Source: Acanthaster planci (lineage: Eukaryota; Echinodermata; Asteroidea; Valvatida; Acanthasteridae). Taken from it: a stretch of DNA of 64,000 bases. A program made the position numbers and the translations under genes. Position 1 is the stretch's first letter; each line of letters starts with the position of its first letter. The notes under the pieces are model-generated. The model was not told the origin of the DNA, did not search any database, and saw nothing but the letters and a program-made list of their open reading frames with translations. The stretch covers positions 1,429,566 to 1,493,565 of the forward strand of contig NW_019091373.1 of the NCBI RefSeq assembly GCF_001949145.1, read 5' to 3'. Below, piece by piece: positions 12,801 through 24,665 of the stretch.

Positions 12801-15800
12801 GTACTATACGAAAACGAACTCTTTGATCATATTTAGCAGACTGTTGATGAGATAAGTGCATGTATGGCATACATGTACTGTTCATGTACATGTACAGTCA
12901 TTGTCACTGTGGTGAAACTGGGTAGCAATGTAGACTTGTGTTTAGGAGCTATATATGCAACCATACATATGAAACCAAACCACGATTCACAACCATGCAA
13001 AATGTATGACATTACGATGACATTATGGTTGGCTCAACCAACCATAAAAACCTCACGTGTGAAATTAGGCTCATAACATTCGGGCTTTATTTTCGTAAAA
13101 AAACCCTCCCTTTCCACAATTTCGACCCAGGATTCGAACCGAAACCCCATTCATCACAAACAATTATGCTGTATCCGCTTGACTACCGCAATTCACACAA
13201 GTTGGCCGTGGTTTTCACTGTTGATATACCGATGAACGGCTGCAACGCGAGTCTAACACACAATTGACATGCGCAATACAAACACAACCACAGTGGTTTG
13301 GCTTCATACGTATGGTTGCATATCTCCCAGTCCTGTATCACTTGTATTGACGTTTATTGTGGCCTTTATTGAGATTGGAAGAATTACTTAAACACAGAGC
13401 GGTGGTAACCTTCCCCCAAACGAACAGCCCCTGAGGCATAGTCCACCGTTCGTTTACTGATATCCTCCTTGCGTTTGGATAGCCGTTCATTCTTGCGTAA
13501 GGTTAAACAAAATAATTATATTTGTTGGGTTAGTTAGGCCAGGTCAATTCCATCTCCGATCAGGCCAGTCTGCTTGTCTGCCACAAAAGGTGTCAGTTGT
13601 CCCGCCACATCACTTTTTGATCTTCAGACGGATTCTCTCACATCAGATCTGGATGTTTTTCAAATTACTGGCTTCCCAACAAGTGGAGACTCGTCGTTTG
13701 ACAAGATCTTTACTACGCAACTTACTTAAAGCTCCTCTTGGCACAAGCGACAACTGTTCCGTCTTTTTGAAGCGCAAGCCTCTCTACAAAGTTCACTTCA
13801 AAAGGAAAAGGTCACCCTTCAGTTTGTCGACCTTACCGTGACTCTTCAGTGCACCATGACATGAGACGCTGTCTCTACAACACCCTCTGCCAAGGACTCC
13901 ATGGATTTGTTCTCTTCTAACACCAGGATCCTCATATACTAGGAGCTTTCCACTGTAGTGAGCGATCTGTTTTAACTGGAACCGATAAACAACATCAGCA
14001 ACGACATTTTTTCACTGACAACCTTGTTTGCCAGAGATTTCGAATCATTTTTTAGCTGAATGGGTTGCTGGTGATATTTCTGCTCACGTTGACATTAAAC
14101 ATGCATTTGAGAATCATAAGGCTAGAGATACCCCACTGTACATTATCTTGTAGATTTGTTGTGGAGGGACTCGACAAACCAGGACATAATATCCTGCCAC
14201 GATAGATTTCACTAAGGCATTTGGTTAATCACTCCTTGGTTGTTGCCAAACTAATTCAGCTAGCTCCTCTGAGATGTCATTTACTAATCTTCGCTGCCAA
14301 GTATCACCTTCACTTATGCGTCCTGTGGAGTGTCACAGGGCACAAAACCCAGGCTAATTTTGCGTTAAACCTTGGTCAATAATGCGGCCAATGAATGTCC
14401 CCATAGATGGAAACAAGCCGAAGATTAAAACTGAGTGATGTCGAGAGCAAAAATTAGCAACCTCGTTTACAAAATCGCCTTGACAGCAGTTCTGATTGGT
14501 GTGGACGATATGACGTTTTCCCTTAAATCGTAATGTATTTATAAAAGTTTTTCACTTCGTCAAACACGAAAACCGGGCATTCTTAGCTGTTCGGCTGCAC
14601 TGCCGAAGCAGGTATTGTTTTCGTCAATATATATTTTTTCTTTTCCTTTTTTTGTGACAGGGGACTTTTATAGTTTCGTTTATCTGATTGATTTCAAACT
14701 TAGCAGACCTTTAGATATTCATGTCAGGTAGGCCCTAGAAGAAATTCGGCGTGATGACGTCATCACGTGATTTATTTTTGAATTTTGAATATTTAATTTT
14801 TTGCCATATGTTTTGTACACGTTTTTTAACTGCCAGAATGGCATGGCCAAAGCCACTCCACAAAATGAAAATTGGTCTAAGCAAAGGCCATACAGCATAG
14901 ATGGTCCTGGAAGAATTACGTCACTTTGACATCATGAATTGATTTATCATTTAATTTTGAAAATTAAATTTCTCCCATTAACTTTGTACACATTTTGACA
15001 CCCATGCATACAAGTGCCGATTTGCCTACGCGTTTGCGTATGTCCTTACTTTGCGAGATCAGCTGTTCCGTTTTTCAAATACAGAGTTTCGAAGGCGTCT
15101 CAGGTTTCAACGGGTTTTTTTACTAGATGACTTTGAAGCTGTAAGCGAAGTAATCAGTGTAAGAGTGCCACAGAACACCAAAGAGAAAGGTAAATATTAC
15201 ATTAATTCACTTTAATTTAAACGCTTCAGGCCCCCAATCGGGGATTGGTTTTGGGAACGAAACCTGCGGCGGAGACGAAGTCGAATATTGGAAAACGGCC
15301 ATAATCTGGGCGATCGGTGGATGCGTTGACGTGGGAAGTGTTGCCGCATACACTTACTGCATTTCTTTGTATATGTACATATAATTTGGCTAGAAAGTTG
15401 TGAAAAATATCGAGGGAAATGAACTTGAAGATCTTATGTCAGGCCTTAACCAACTGTTTAAAGTATTTCCTCCATGCACGTATTCCCATTTGCGTGGTCA
15501 CATCCCAACAGACAACACATTGGGAGGATATTTTCGACGGTTTTCTCAGACACGCACACACACAATGACCGTGAGCATGGGTGTACCTAACGAGCGCTTG
15601 CGACTCCATACGCAGTCACATGTAGTGCGGCGGGCATCTGGGTTTGAAAGCTGGATGGATATGGATGAGTTGCTGCAACTGGCTCTGGTAGGCAATTAGC
15701 TTTAAGAAACATTCTCAATTGCAAGTTCTTGTCTGCACTTTCTGTGCTCTGTAGCTCTGGATAGTGAGGTTAGGGGAAACAGAACTGACTCAAATTATTT

Positions 15801-18800
15801 GATGCGATGTTTTCAGCATTCACAAAAGCCTTATATTTTGTGTTCCTATCTCTTCTTAAGTATGTCTGGAAATCTTCAGGGCAAAAAAAACCCACTCTTT
15901 TTCATACACAATAGTAAAATCTCCTAAAGCACATGCAAATGCAGTTTTCCCCTTAATGTGGCATAAATAAAGAGTAGGACACTGGAGCATTCAACTCTGA
16001 TAATCCTTCAACCTCTAGACCAGGTTTCACGTTCAATGTTTTGAATATATTTTTCAACATACACTTAAATTCCACATTCAGACTCTGTGCAATCGCAGAT
16101 TTGTCCATTTCAAATTCAGTAGCCAATAAGGAGTTATAGGAAGGAATTGGATTTTGAACGAATTGTGTGAAACTGATATTTGTATTGTTTTTCTTCCCAT
16201 CTTTGAAATCGACCTTTCTTAGTTTGTGTATACCCAATAGCCCCCGAAGTGCGGGGAACGGTTTTAGACCTAAATTGACCTGATGTGATGATGACGTCAT
16301 CGCGTGATAAGTCATGTGTCCTTAAAGGGACACTCTTTAAAGCTCTATATCTCACGAACTACATGTCCAATTGGCTTTCATTTTTGTATATAACTTAAGA
16401 AGGAAAGGTTTTAGACCTAAATTGACCTGATGTGATGAAGACGTCATAACGGGACAAGTCATGTGACCTGAAAGGGTCACTCTTTGAAGCACCATATCTC
16501 GCGAATTACATGTCCGATTTGGTTGAAACTTTGTGTGTCGCTCGAAGAGGAAAGGTTTCAGGCGTAAATTGACATGTGATAACGACGCGATCATGTGATA
16601 AATCCGTGACTTTACAGGGGCACTGTTTTAAGCACTATATCTTGCGAATTACGTGTGCAATTTGTTTGAAATGTTGTGTATAGTTTGAGAGGGAAGGGTT
16701 TCAGACCCAGATTGACCTAGTCACGTGACATTAAAGGGGCTCTCTTTAAAGTACTGTATCTCGCAACGGACATGTCCCATTCGGTTTGAACTTTACCGAT
16801 GGCTAAAGAGGGAAGGGTTCAAGGTGGAAATTTCATTTCATCTGATGGCTGTACCATTACATCGCAGTCCTGTTACATTTACACGAGGATTTTAAATGTT
16901 CTACCGACCAATGTTTGTACTGTATCGTTTATGTGAACTTCTCATTAGCCTACACTCTTGTGCGTACTTCGAGAACTTCGTCACTGGTTTTCAGATCAAA
17001 ACAACCAGGGCCGACGCAGCTGTGTTTGTCCACAAACACATTTCTAGTTTATTTTTATCTCTTTATTTATTTTTTGCTTTTGCATTATACACATTTTTTG
17101 TCACTTCGTGAAAAAAATCGTTACGTTTTGTTACATTTCAACACGCGCCCAGGTGCTCAAGTACAACATCGTTCGCACGCATAGTCTCTTTATTTTGCCC
17201 TTATTTTGCGACTTGTCACTTCGTGAAAACAGAGAAACACACAGACCGAGCTTTTTATTAGTTGTTTGTTTGCAGTTGCTAGGAAAGTAAACAACGTTTT
17301 GCTTTGAAACTCTGCTAATTTGTTCTTTGGATCAAAGGTAGTTGAATGGTAGGGACAACTTACGCCCCATGCCCTGTGTCCGTAGTGGATAAACTCTGTG
17401 CATGCAAAACAAAGGCTACATGCAATCTTAAAAATTGTTTGGACTTACAAAATTCGTTTCAATCTTGAGGAAATGTTGGATTTGTAAAATCTTATTTGAA
17501 TTTTGAAATCCTATTCACTCTTTAAAGTTGTTTGTATAAGTCTACCATGTTGTGCTGTCCTATAATTACGAAGATTGTCTTTGCTTGTGTGGTCAAGACT
17601 CATCAGTTATAAGCCATCGGTAGTTTATTTAGACTTGAGGGTACCTGTTCATTCTAGGGTTACCTGGCTATTGTGAGGGTTACCCTGATCACCGTGAGGG
17701 TTTCCCTGGTACGGTGTAGGTTGAGGATTAGTTTCTTCACGAATCACGTTCGTGGTGCAGTTGACCACGTAGGACTACCTACCCGTGTGGATCATTTTGT
17801 ACATAATAAAATAATGTAAATTTATTCCAATCTAGAAAATATGTTCCGTCTATACAAATACATTCGCCCTTTAGAAATTCATTCGAATCTAAAAAACATG
17901 TATTGCATCTTTAAAAACTCATTCGGTTTTTTAAAAAGCATTCCGAAAGTCAATATACGATCTTTTAAAAGTGACATTCGTTTTAAAAATACATTCAATT
18001 AAAAAAAGACAGAGGTTTTATTTTGAAAAAAGGCGTTACGTTTTGCAAAAACATGTTCCAATCTTTTTGACCCAAATTCTGCTTCGTAGGCTTGACTAGA
18101 TGATGTGCCAACCAGCCACGTGTTCTGAAACAAACCGTACATCAATATCAGAAAGAGCATCTGGGCGGGAGCCGTACGGAATCTTAAACGGCCAATTTTC
18201 AGAATATACGGGCGAAACGTCAATAGGCTCACATCTGTGTTTAAAGCATTTGGTTTGTTGGGCGTGAATTATTGATTCCACATGCTGTGTTAAAATGCTT
18301 CCACTGCAGTCACAGCCTGTGCCGAACTTTTTCTCTTTTTTCCCTGATGTTTTTCTGCAGTTTCTGTATTTCTTCTACTTCTGTGTGTGTGCTCCTTCGC
18401 AACTTGAGGACAATGCCTGCGAGCACGCAGAGTCGTTCCCATAGTTAGTGCACCGAAGGATTCATGGGACCATGTATATATGAATATAATATGAGTTTAT
18501 GGATTTATATGAATATGAATAAAGTTTTGGGAAAATTTGTCATTTCCTTCCGTCTTTGCGTTTATTTATATTGTAATAATAATAATTTGGAATTAACGCG
18601 CAGATTTCTGTTATAGAAAACACTCACGGCGTACAATATAACTGGTGTCGTTGTCATTGTGATGAGAAAACACAGAGATGCCCACGAGTCGATCGCTCGC
18701 AGTTCGTGTTGATGAATTTGTGTAGTGTTTTTTGAAAGGTATTGGGGAAACCTGGCATACACAAAAGAAAAGTCTGGTGACTAAGTTGCATTGTGCACAT

Positions 18801-21729
18801 GAGACATCTGTTTTCCGTAAGAAGAGAAGTTACTTGTGATTTGAATAAACATGATGATTTTTTGTTAAATTTTGACTGATTATCGAAGATTTTGAATCAC
18901 TTTGAGGCACTGGGTGATTTTTAAAATCAATTTTAGGAGATTTGTTTAATTTTTGTCAAATTACGTTACCTGAGATTTATGAATGGCAATTTTTGCACAG
19001 AAGTTTACTATTTATTTATTATTTAGTTGGCGGGGTAAAGCCGTAGGTTGCGGGTTCAAATCCAGCTAGGGGTCATGGTGTGTGTGCCCTTGGGCAAGGT
19101 ACTTTGTCACTCACTGCTTCTCTCCACCCAGGAGTAATTGGGTACCTGTGATGGCGTTGCGCCGAAATGGCAGCATCGAGCTGTGTACTCCCCAGGAAGC
19201 TGAGATGGTATTTGGAATGTTTCATGGGCCCAGTGGGCAGGGGTAATAATAATAATGGAATCGCACCTTGATCAGTTTTCCGGATATATAAATCTATATA
19301 TCTATTTTTATTAGCATTACTATTATTCTTATTACTATTCTTAGTATTATTATTATTGGTAAACACACAGCAATGTTGCAAGGTGCTAATGTGTGGAATC
19401 TGACTTGCTACTGTCTTGTCCTGTATCATGATCCTGGACAAGACAGGTTCGAACAGTCAGGTGCAGGGATCACCGCACGGCGCACAGCTGTCCAGACCGT
19501 CCGATTGACGTTCATTTAGCCGTGAGCTAGTACGGCACGCCCGATGCGGCCACTCATCGGGATTGTACGTGCCCACACGTCTATACAGGTGAGCTAGCCA
19601 GCTGACGCAAGGGGATCGTGAAGGAGGCTCATACAATTTGGTGACAACAAAATTTCAATGGGCCCGACCAAGTATTCATTAGAGTCTAAGGTATAACACC
19701 ATACGTTGCAGAGTAATTGAACTGGATTTACTACCAATTATAATTTGTTGTTAATCTATCGAGTTTATTTGATATTAGATTCACATTTCAGTTTCGTGGT
19801 CATTCCTTGATGCCATTTATTAAATTAAGGATAAGCTGAATTGACTGAGCGCTTACACTCCGTTCTCTCTTGAGTTTGCTGATGAACAAAGATTGGTGAA
19901 GGGTTTAACACTTCTCCAGATTTCCAAGATCAGCCAGACTTATATAACTGAAATTATATTTGAATTTATTAATTTGCTAGATATTCTTGTTTAAAATATG
20001 GATAAATTTTGTTTACAATATTCTTGTAAATCGAACTAATTTTTCTATGTTTTATTCTCTCTGTGTTTACGAGTGGATCGGGGTTTCAAACGGGGTTCAC
20101 TTTAAATTTATGCAGCGAACTAACTGGGTGTAACATCTGCAATTCAATTTATAGTCGGCTCAAAAGGCACCTTTGTGCTGCAGTTAACCTCCTTTGCAAT
20201 TTTGTTGTACAATTTTGGTTTTATGCCAGTTAGACTTAAGTACTCCTGGGAAAAGAACCCCAGTATTACATAGCTTTGTGCACAAACTTTTTTAACCTGG
20301 GTGACTTTGCTAAATTGAGTGATTTTGCCATTCTTTACGCAAGCATTTGAGGTTATTTACTGTATTTAGACAAAAGTTTGTGCCTTATGGGTGTAGTTTT
20401 GCATATAAATGCCAACCATTGCCTGAAAAGATAAAATTCATATGAAAAATGAAAAATCTGACTTTTTCATGTATCAACTGTGAATAGGCCTACATCATAG
20501 GGGCCAACCAATGCATACCAATACGATGTGCATATTATGAATCAGGACTGTTATCAAGGTTTTGGGAAATGAAGTAATGGGGATCACTGATCTTATACTA
20601 GTCTTGAATGAAACACATGTAGAGTGAATCCGCAATCAATAAAAGTCGTTATTTGCTGAGGCTGTCTGCACTACATCAATATAAGCTAACCGAGACTGAT
20701 AAATGTGACTTTTATTGTTAACTTACTGTCCAATTAATTACAGTGATTTACTGTCAATATAATTAGGGCCTACGGTAAATCATTAACATTACTGGTTCCC
20801 GAGCTGCTAGTAACTGCATGTGACATTTTACAGTTCATATTTTACAATTATTTTGAGTTTCCGAGAACTCGGTCCAGATTTATATTTTCATTTGTTTAAT
20901 CGTAGGAATTCCTAACTGCCCCCAATATGCTAGTACCGTTTCAAAAGTATTATCGCTTTCAGTGAAGAAAACAAACATAAATTAGCAACACGGCTGAAGG
21001 AGAGAAGGCATTTGCCCCCCCATAGTATGCACCACTGGAAACCTAGTACATATATTATTGATTATAAAGGAACCAACCATACTTTTTCAGTATGATGACA
21101 GTGCATGCCAATTTTTTTTTTGTCGGACTGTTAGTTTTGGCTGTTTCTGTGGACTCTGACCATGTAGGGAATAAGACACTCTGTCTCCTTGGCAGATAAT
21201 CGAACCCCGTAATTCTCCCGAGAGACAGCCAGGAATATGAAACGCTATTCGAAACAGATTTGGTCACAACGTCAATTTGTTCCTTCTTCATGAATGGATC
21301 ACAGAGATAATGCATGCGCGTGCTCAAGAAGGATGAATCACCTTGTCTGGCTGAGCCAATGTGCAGCGATAATTTTTAAAGGGGGTGCTGACAACAAACA
21401 ACTGTACTTTGTATAGACTGCTTACATCTCAAAATTTCAACAAGCGGCACGCAGGGGCATGAACTTCCGCGGGAGGGGGGTGACCCCTGACCCCGTTATT
21501 ACGCCACTGCAAGTGTACCATTTTTCAACAACAAATCCGTTTAACTTACCAATACGTAAAGCAATGCCGCGGTCATAATCAGAGCTAAGGGTACCAATCC
21601 TCGTGGCAGCAGACGAGGAACCGGCAGTGGAGTCCCGTGATTACGTGATCCCGGCTCCACGCGTTTACATTCTGTGCATTTGGACATTGCGTCTAGAGTG
21701 TGCGTCACCGTTCGAGAAGTGACAGACAA
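9055..21729 (-). CDS. NXPE-family PC-esterase-like type II membrane protein (3-exon model)
   Basis: The exons in transcript order are 21729-21550, 12600-11831 and 9829-9055; they join in phase to 574 aa plus TAG, about the size of vertebrate NXPE1-4. Residues 1-43 would be a basic/Pro-rich cytosolic tail, and 44-60 a membrane anchor. The region to about 317 is the Ig/filamin-like and Cys-rich part, with GNFWFAVLHSP, a GVCNF motif and several N-glycosylation sites. The C-terminal half is a PC-esterase domain. It has a GDS block (LLGDSTTRQW, Ser about 377) and a late WDINLAYP...NNTVH block (Asp about 541, His about 553) like the Asp/His of this family. NXPE proteins are secretory-pathway proteins; NXPE1 has been linked to sialic-acid O-acetylation, so a glycan or carbohydrate ester role is a fair inference. 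The anchor exon assignment and the intron 2 acceptor are the weak points. Confidence 0.8.
9830..11830 (-). other. Intron of NXPE-like gene
   Basis: No coding similarity seen. It contains the SINE at 10473-10850; the remainder looks unique. Confidence 0.7.
10473..10850 (+). mobile_element. tRNA-derived SINE (head plus LINE-like tail)
   Basis: The head has a box-A-like GGTTGGCAAGGTAGT and a clear box B, GGTTCGATTC, followed by an unrelated body. The tail GCGCTTTATAAATGAATAAA and an A-rich end are of the type shared with LINEs for retrotransposition. The family was not identified. Confidence 0.75.
11831..12600 (-). CDS. NXPE-like middle exon (Ig/filamin-like and Cys-rich region)
   Basis: 256 codons plus two bases. 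Donor gtatgg follows at 11830-11825. Acceptor CAACAG precedes ATGCAATAC, giving phase 0 that fits the anchor exon; an alternative acceptor 17 bp upstream (ATTTCAG) would shift phase. Recognisable parts are GNVCFKPVDHHSS, GDTIHYRID, CAGFVVDHCNGSYDLF and GVCNFRRPGNWSGACEYP. Confidence 0.88.
12953..13323. mobile_element. MITE with ~30-bp terminal inverted repeats enclosing a tRNA-like segment
   Basis: The left end ATATGCAACCATACATATG and the reverse complement of the right end (ATATGCAACCATACGTATG) match, and the match continues through GAARCCAAACCAC. The element is about 370 bp. No clear target-site duplication was seen. Confidence 0.75.
13117..13195 (-). repeat. tRNA-like (pol III promoter) segment, SINE head or tRNA pseudogene
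   Basis: On the minus strand a perfect box A, TAGTCAAGCGG (13185-13175), is followed at normal spacing by box B, GGTTCGAATCC (13140-13130). The acceptor stem does not pair convincingly, so this is not called as a functional tRNA. Confidence 0.6.
15101..15300. repeat. Dispersed repeat, copy 1
   Basis: Shares order and words (TTTAATTTAAACGCTTCAGG, GGAGACGA, TGGAAAACGGCC) with 31191-31387, including the T-run start. Family unknown. Confidence 0.7.
16255..16815. repeat. Tandem repeat, about four ~120-150 bp units with CRE-like palindromes
   Basis: Each unit starts GGTTTNAGACCTAAATTGAC, carries a TGACGTCA-like or CACGTGA-like palindrome, then a CTCTTTAAAGC block, a TATATCTCGCGAAYTAC block and GAGGGAAA. 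Units diverge progressively, and later units are shorter. Related CRE-containing sequence occurs near 14750. Confidence 0.85.
17636..18065. repeat. Degenerate short-period arrays
   Basis: At 17636-17725 a ~25-bp unit of the form GAGGGTTACCCTG recurs. At about 17820-18065 a ~28-bp unit of the form CATTCGNNTTTAAAAA recurs many times with heavy divergence. Confidence 0.6.
19027..19294 (+). mobile_element. tRNA-derived SINE
   Basis: Box B GCGGGTTCAAATCC lies in the head. The segment GTGCCCTTGGGCAAGGTACTTT is a body found in SINEs of many invertebrates. It ends in a (TAA)n-like stretch and GATCAGTTTTCCGGATATATAAA. Confidence 0.75.
21550..21729 (-). CDS. Candidate first coding exon of the NXPE-like gene (signal anchor)
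   Basis: 60 codons ending exactly at a consensus donor gtaagt (21549-21544) in phase 0, matching the next exon. It encodes a Cys/Arg/Pro-rich N-terminus followed by the hydrophobic GLVPLALIMTAALLYVL, typical of a type II membrane anchor. The start could be Met1 or the Met at residue 15. Assignment rests on strand, phase, position and topology, not on conserved sequence. Confidence 0.55.
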
Positions 21730-24391
21730 CTGGCCAAAGTCACAAAAGGGACAGAATTAACTAATTCAACTGATGAGTCAAACTCACTCAGGTAAGCTTT
21801 CGTTTGAAAGAATCTAGTGCGTGTATCATGCCAACCAGAAAAGCAGCGTATTTAGTTTTAATGCATGCGTGAAGAGAAACGAATAAAGACAACAGGTGTT
21901 TCGGCGAGTTCAATATGTAGCTGTTGACAAGTGTGTAAACAGTCGAAATAGTTTTTTAATACATGTACTTTGAAGCATCATCACGGGCAATTCTAATTTG
22001 TTCTCCACTTTCACAGACTTGTCAGGTTTGTCTCGCTTGGACCTCTAGTTAAGCATGACCCCCGCTGTTAAAGGACCTCTTCGAATAATAAGTGACAAAA
22101 CTTCAATTTGCTTTTAAAAAGGGGGAAGGTTTAAAGCTCCATCAGAGTCAAGTAGCGCTTGAAAGTTTGCATGGCGGATCGACAATTAGTTAAGGATTTT
22201 TTTTGCGGTTACACCATGTACAATATTCTCTTTTATGAGTAGGTGTGGTTCTGAGAAGAACCGGTTTTACTCAACGTCTCGGAACAGTATACTCTACTGT
22301 ATGAGTAGGTGTGGTTCTGAGAAGAACCGGTTTTACTCAACGTCTCGGAACAGTATACTCTACTGTATACTGTTCCGAAACGTTGAGTAAAACCGGTTCT
22401 TCTCAGAACCACACCTACTCATAAAAGAGAATATTGTACATGGTGTAACCGCCAAAAAATCCTTAACTAATCCATCAGAGTCATAAAGTGAGAACTTGCA
22501 TGAAATAGATGTGAATGCTAAAAGTGTTGCTGCAATGAATTTTTCTTTGACACAATTTTTCTGCATCTTTTTACTTTTCAATGTATGGAAACTCTTACGC
22601 ACTCACATTTGGCTAAATGCATTGAAAAGTCCGCACTTGTAAACATTCAAAATTATCCATGTTTTCCCGGACAACTGAGGGCGTTGTTGCTTTGAAGTCA
22701 TCTAGGGAAGACATGATTCTGTCCATTTTATTAACTGAAAGAATTTCTGAGAGGGGAATTGGTGGTTTCTTATTGCAATGCACATAAACAACAACGAAAC
22801 AGCAAAAACTTACAAAATATCTACAAAAACGCATAACTTTTGTGTCCAACCAATGTATTGAGGCTGCTTCCTGGGATGACATCACAGTTTTACTCGTGAT
22901 TATGGAAATACTTATTAGCATAAAACCTAAAGGCATTAAAATAAACTTTGAAATAGTGAAACCAAAGTTGAAAACAAGTTTTACTGAGGCACAAAGGTGC
23001 ATTGTGCAAGTTTGTAATAAAAAACAATGATCCAGTTACCCTTTAACGACTACAGCAACAATTGCTCAGAACGTGCTGAAAACTTATATTCAAATAGGCC
23101 TATATGTATAATAAACTGCATAACACCTATTTAATTATCATCAATTCAATAAAAATCACCAGACTACCCACTGAAGTCCAGTGAGGTAAGACGAGCACAT
23201 AAAATCTACCAAACAAACCCATGATAAATTACATTCGACATCAGTATTATCCGTTTACAACATTACGTAAAGACATATAATGGATAAAATAGCAACGGTT
23301 CCATGGCTGTCATTACTCCTCGAACGAGTATGAAAGATTTTTTGTAAGCATAACTTCGTGCTTTCGAATTCAAACAGTGTACTGGGGCGGATCCAGGAAT
23401 TTTCCGGGGAGGTCAGGGCTGATGTAAGATTTTTTTAATGTCTGATTGTTGCAACCCGGCAGACAGTAATTCCTTACAATCGCCATAAATAATAGCCCTT
23501 ACATGATTTCACTTTTTTATTATTACTATATTGACTTTATTGTTATTTGAATTTTTACTCAGTTGTTACTTTTGGGGATGTCAGGCTGGGGAAAGGGTTG
23601 ACGCTCATTCCATCCTAACCCAGAGCTGATGTAAAGAGAGTTTCGCTAACTTCAGACTCTGCAACTAAATGGCTCTCCTTATGAGTCAATACAGCATGCA
23701 GCTTTTGTGTGTTAATTGGCCACGTGTACTGACATATAATCCACATTTTTACACCACAATTTAGACACACATGTCGCAACTCTCTCTCTGCAAACATCTG
23801 TGCCAAACCCAACCCCAGATCTTCGGTCGATGTAGCCTTTACTCTAGGCGCGCCTAGTACATGTACATGTACCTAGACACGCGCGCACCTCGACTGCTAG
23901 CACGCAATGGACATCAATGCTAGCACGACGAAGACTACCAAAGCGAGTGCGGTACGGGTGGCGAAGCCGCTCGCACTGATCTTTTCAAGTTGAGGATACT
24001 GCATTCACTTTCCAATGCAAAGGGTTTTATTGTCAATCTTGAGAAGAGACTAGCCTTCAAGCCTCGCGGAAACTTCACTTGTGAAACTGTCCGACTTCCC
24101 CCTGAAAAAAAAATCCTCACTATAGTTATGATTATAACCTTTGCTTGAGTCTGGCTACCCAGTGGGTGGTGTAAGCAAAATTCTGGGGAGGGGACGAGGG
24201 AAACAAATTTAAATTGTTGTTTTTACGAATAAATCCCATTTTTTGCCCCTCCCCACACCTGGATACAAAATTGCACCAAAATTATTTCGATTTCGTTGAT
24301 TCCTTTAAACCTGATGTATGGCTGAAGAGGTGAGGGAGTTATTTGGCATGATTTCCCGAATGGCTGACGAATGATTTTGATGGCCAATACA
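21730..24391. other. Intergenic region between NXPE-like and sialyltransferase genes
   Basis: No coding similarity seen. It contains the large foldback at 22185-22471. It should include the NXPE-like promoter and the sialyltransferase 3' UTR, but no TATA box or clear poly(A) site could be assigned. Confidence 0.5.
22185..22471. mobile_element. Foldback element with internal 66-bp direct duplication
   Basis: Outer arms (ATTAGTTAAGGATTTTTT and its complement, then GGTTACACCATGTACAATAT and so on) run inward as near-perfect reverse complements to a centre around 22360. The left arm contains a 66-bp direct tandem repeat starting near 22235 and 22301 (ATGAGTAGGTGTGGTTCTGA), while the right arm has it once. 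The word CCATCAGAGTCA occurs at 22139-22150 and 22472-22483. Confidence 0.9.
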
Positions 24392-24665
24392 TCACGAAGT
24401 GTGGAACTCCTCCACGTCCCGCTTGTACCAGGTGATGATCCCCGCCCGGTCTAGGCCCTTCAGGATGGCCAGCTCGCTCTGCGTGTCGTGGGACGACTTG
24501 TCCATGTGGAAGCGGCGATACGCCGAGTCGTAGTAATACAGGGTGTACTTGTCGGTGTAGCCCATTCCGTAGACGCTGACCTGGTCGCAGCCAGAATGCA
24601 GGGCGGTCATCAGCATCAGAGTCCCCGTGGTCGGACGGAAGGACTTCAGGGGAGAATGCACCCAT
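24392..24665 (-). CDS. Sialyltransferase last exon (motifs S, III, VS)
   Basis: Acceptor CTAAAG then A-TGG, phase 2. Stop TGA at 24394-24392. It carries the S motif, YYYD and HDTQSE (VS). The N gap at 24692-24834 lies in the intron just upstream, so no coding sequence is lost in this model. Confidence 0.93.

Larger units (their letters stand above)
12601..21549 (-). other. Long intron of the NXPE-like gene with repeats
   Basis: About 9 kb without a recognisable exon. It contains a TIR element (12953-13323), a dispersed repeat (15101-15300), a CRE-containing tandem repeat (16255-16815), AT-rich degenerate arrays (17636-18065) and a SINE (19027-19294). An undetected small exon is possible. Confidence 0.5.

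Noticed and set aside
18096-18281. Minus-strand frame with a hydrophobic stretch near 18.1 kb as an extra NXPE exon
   Set aside because: No convincing acceptor/donor pair in the needed phase, and it neighbours a degenerate tandem array.
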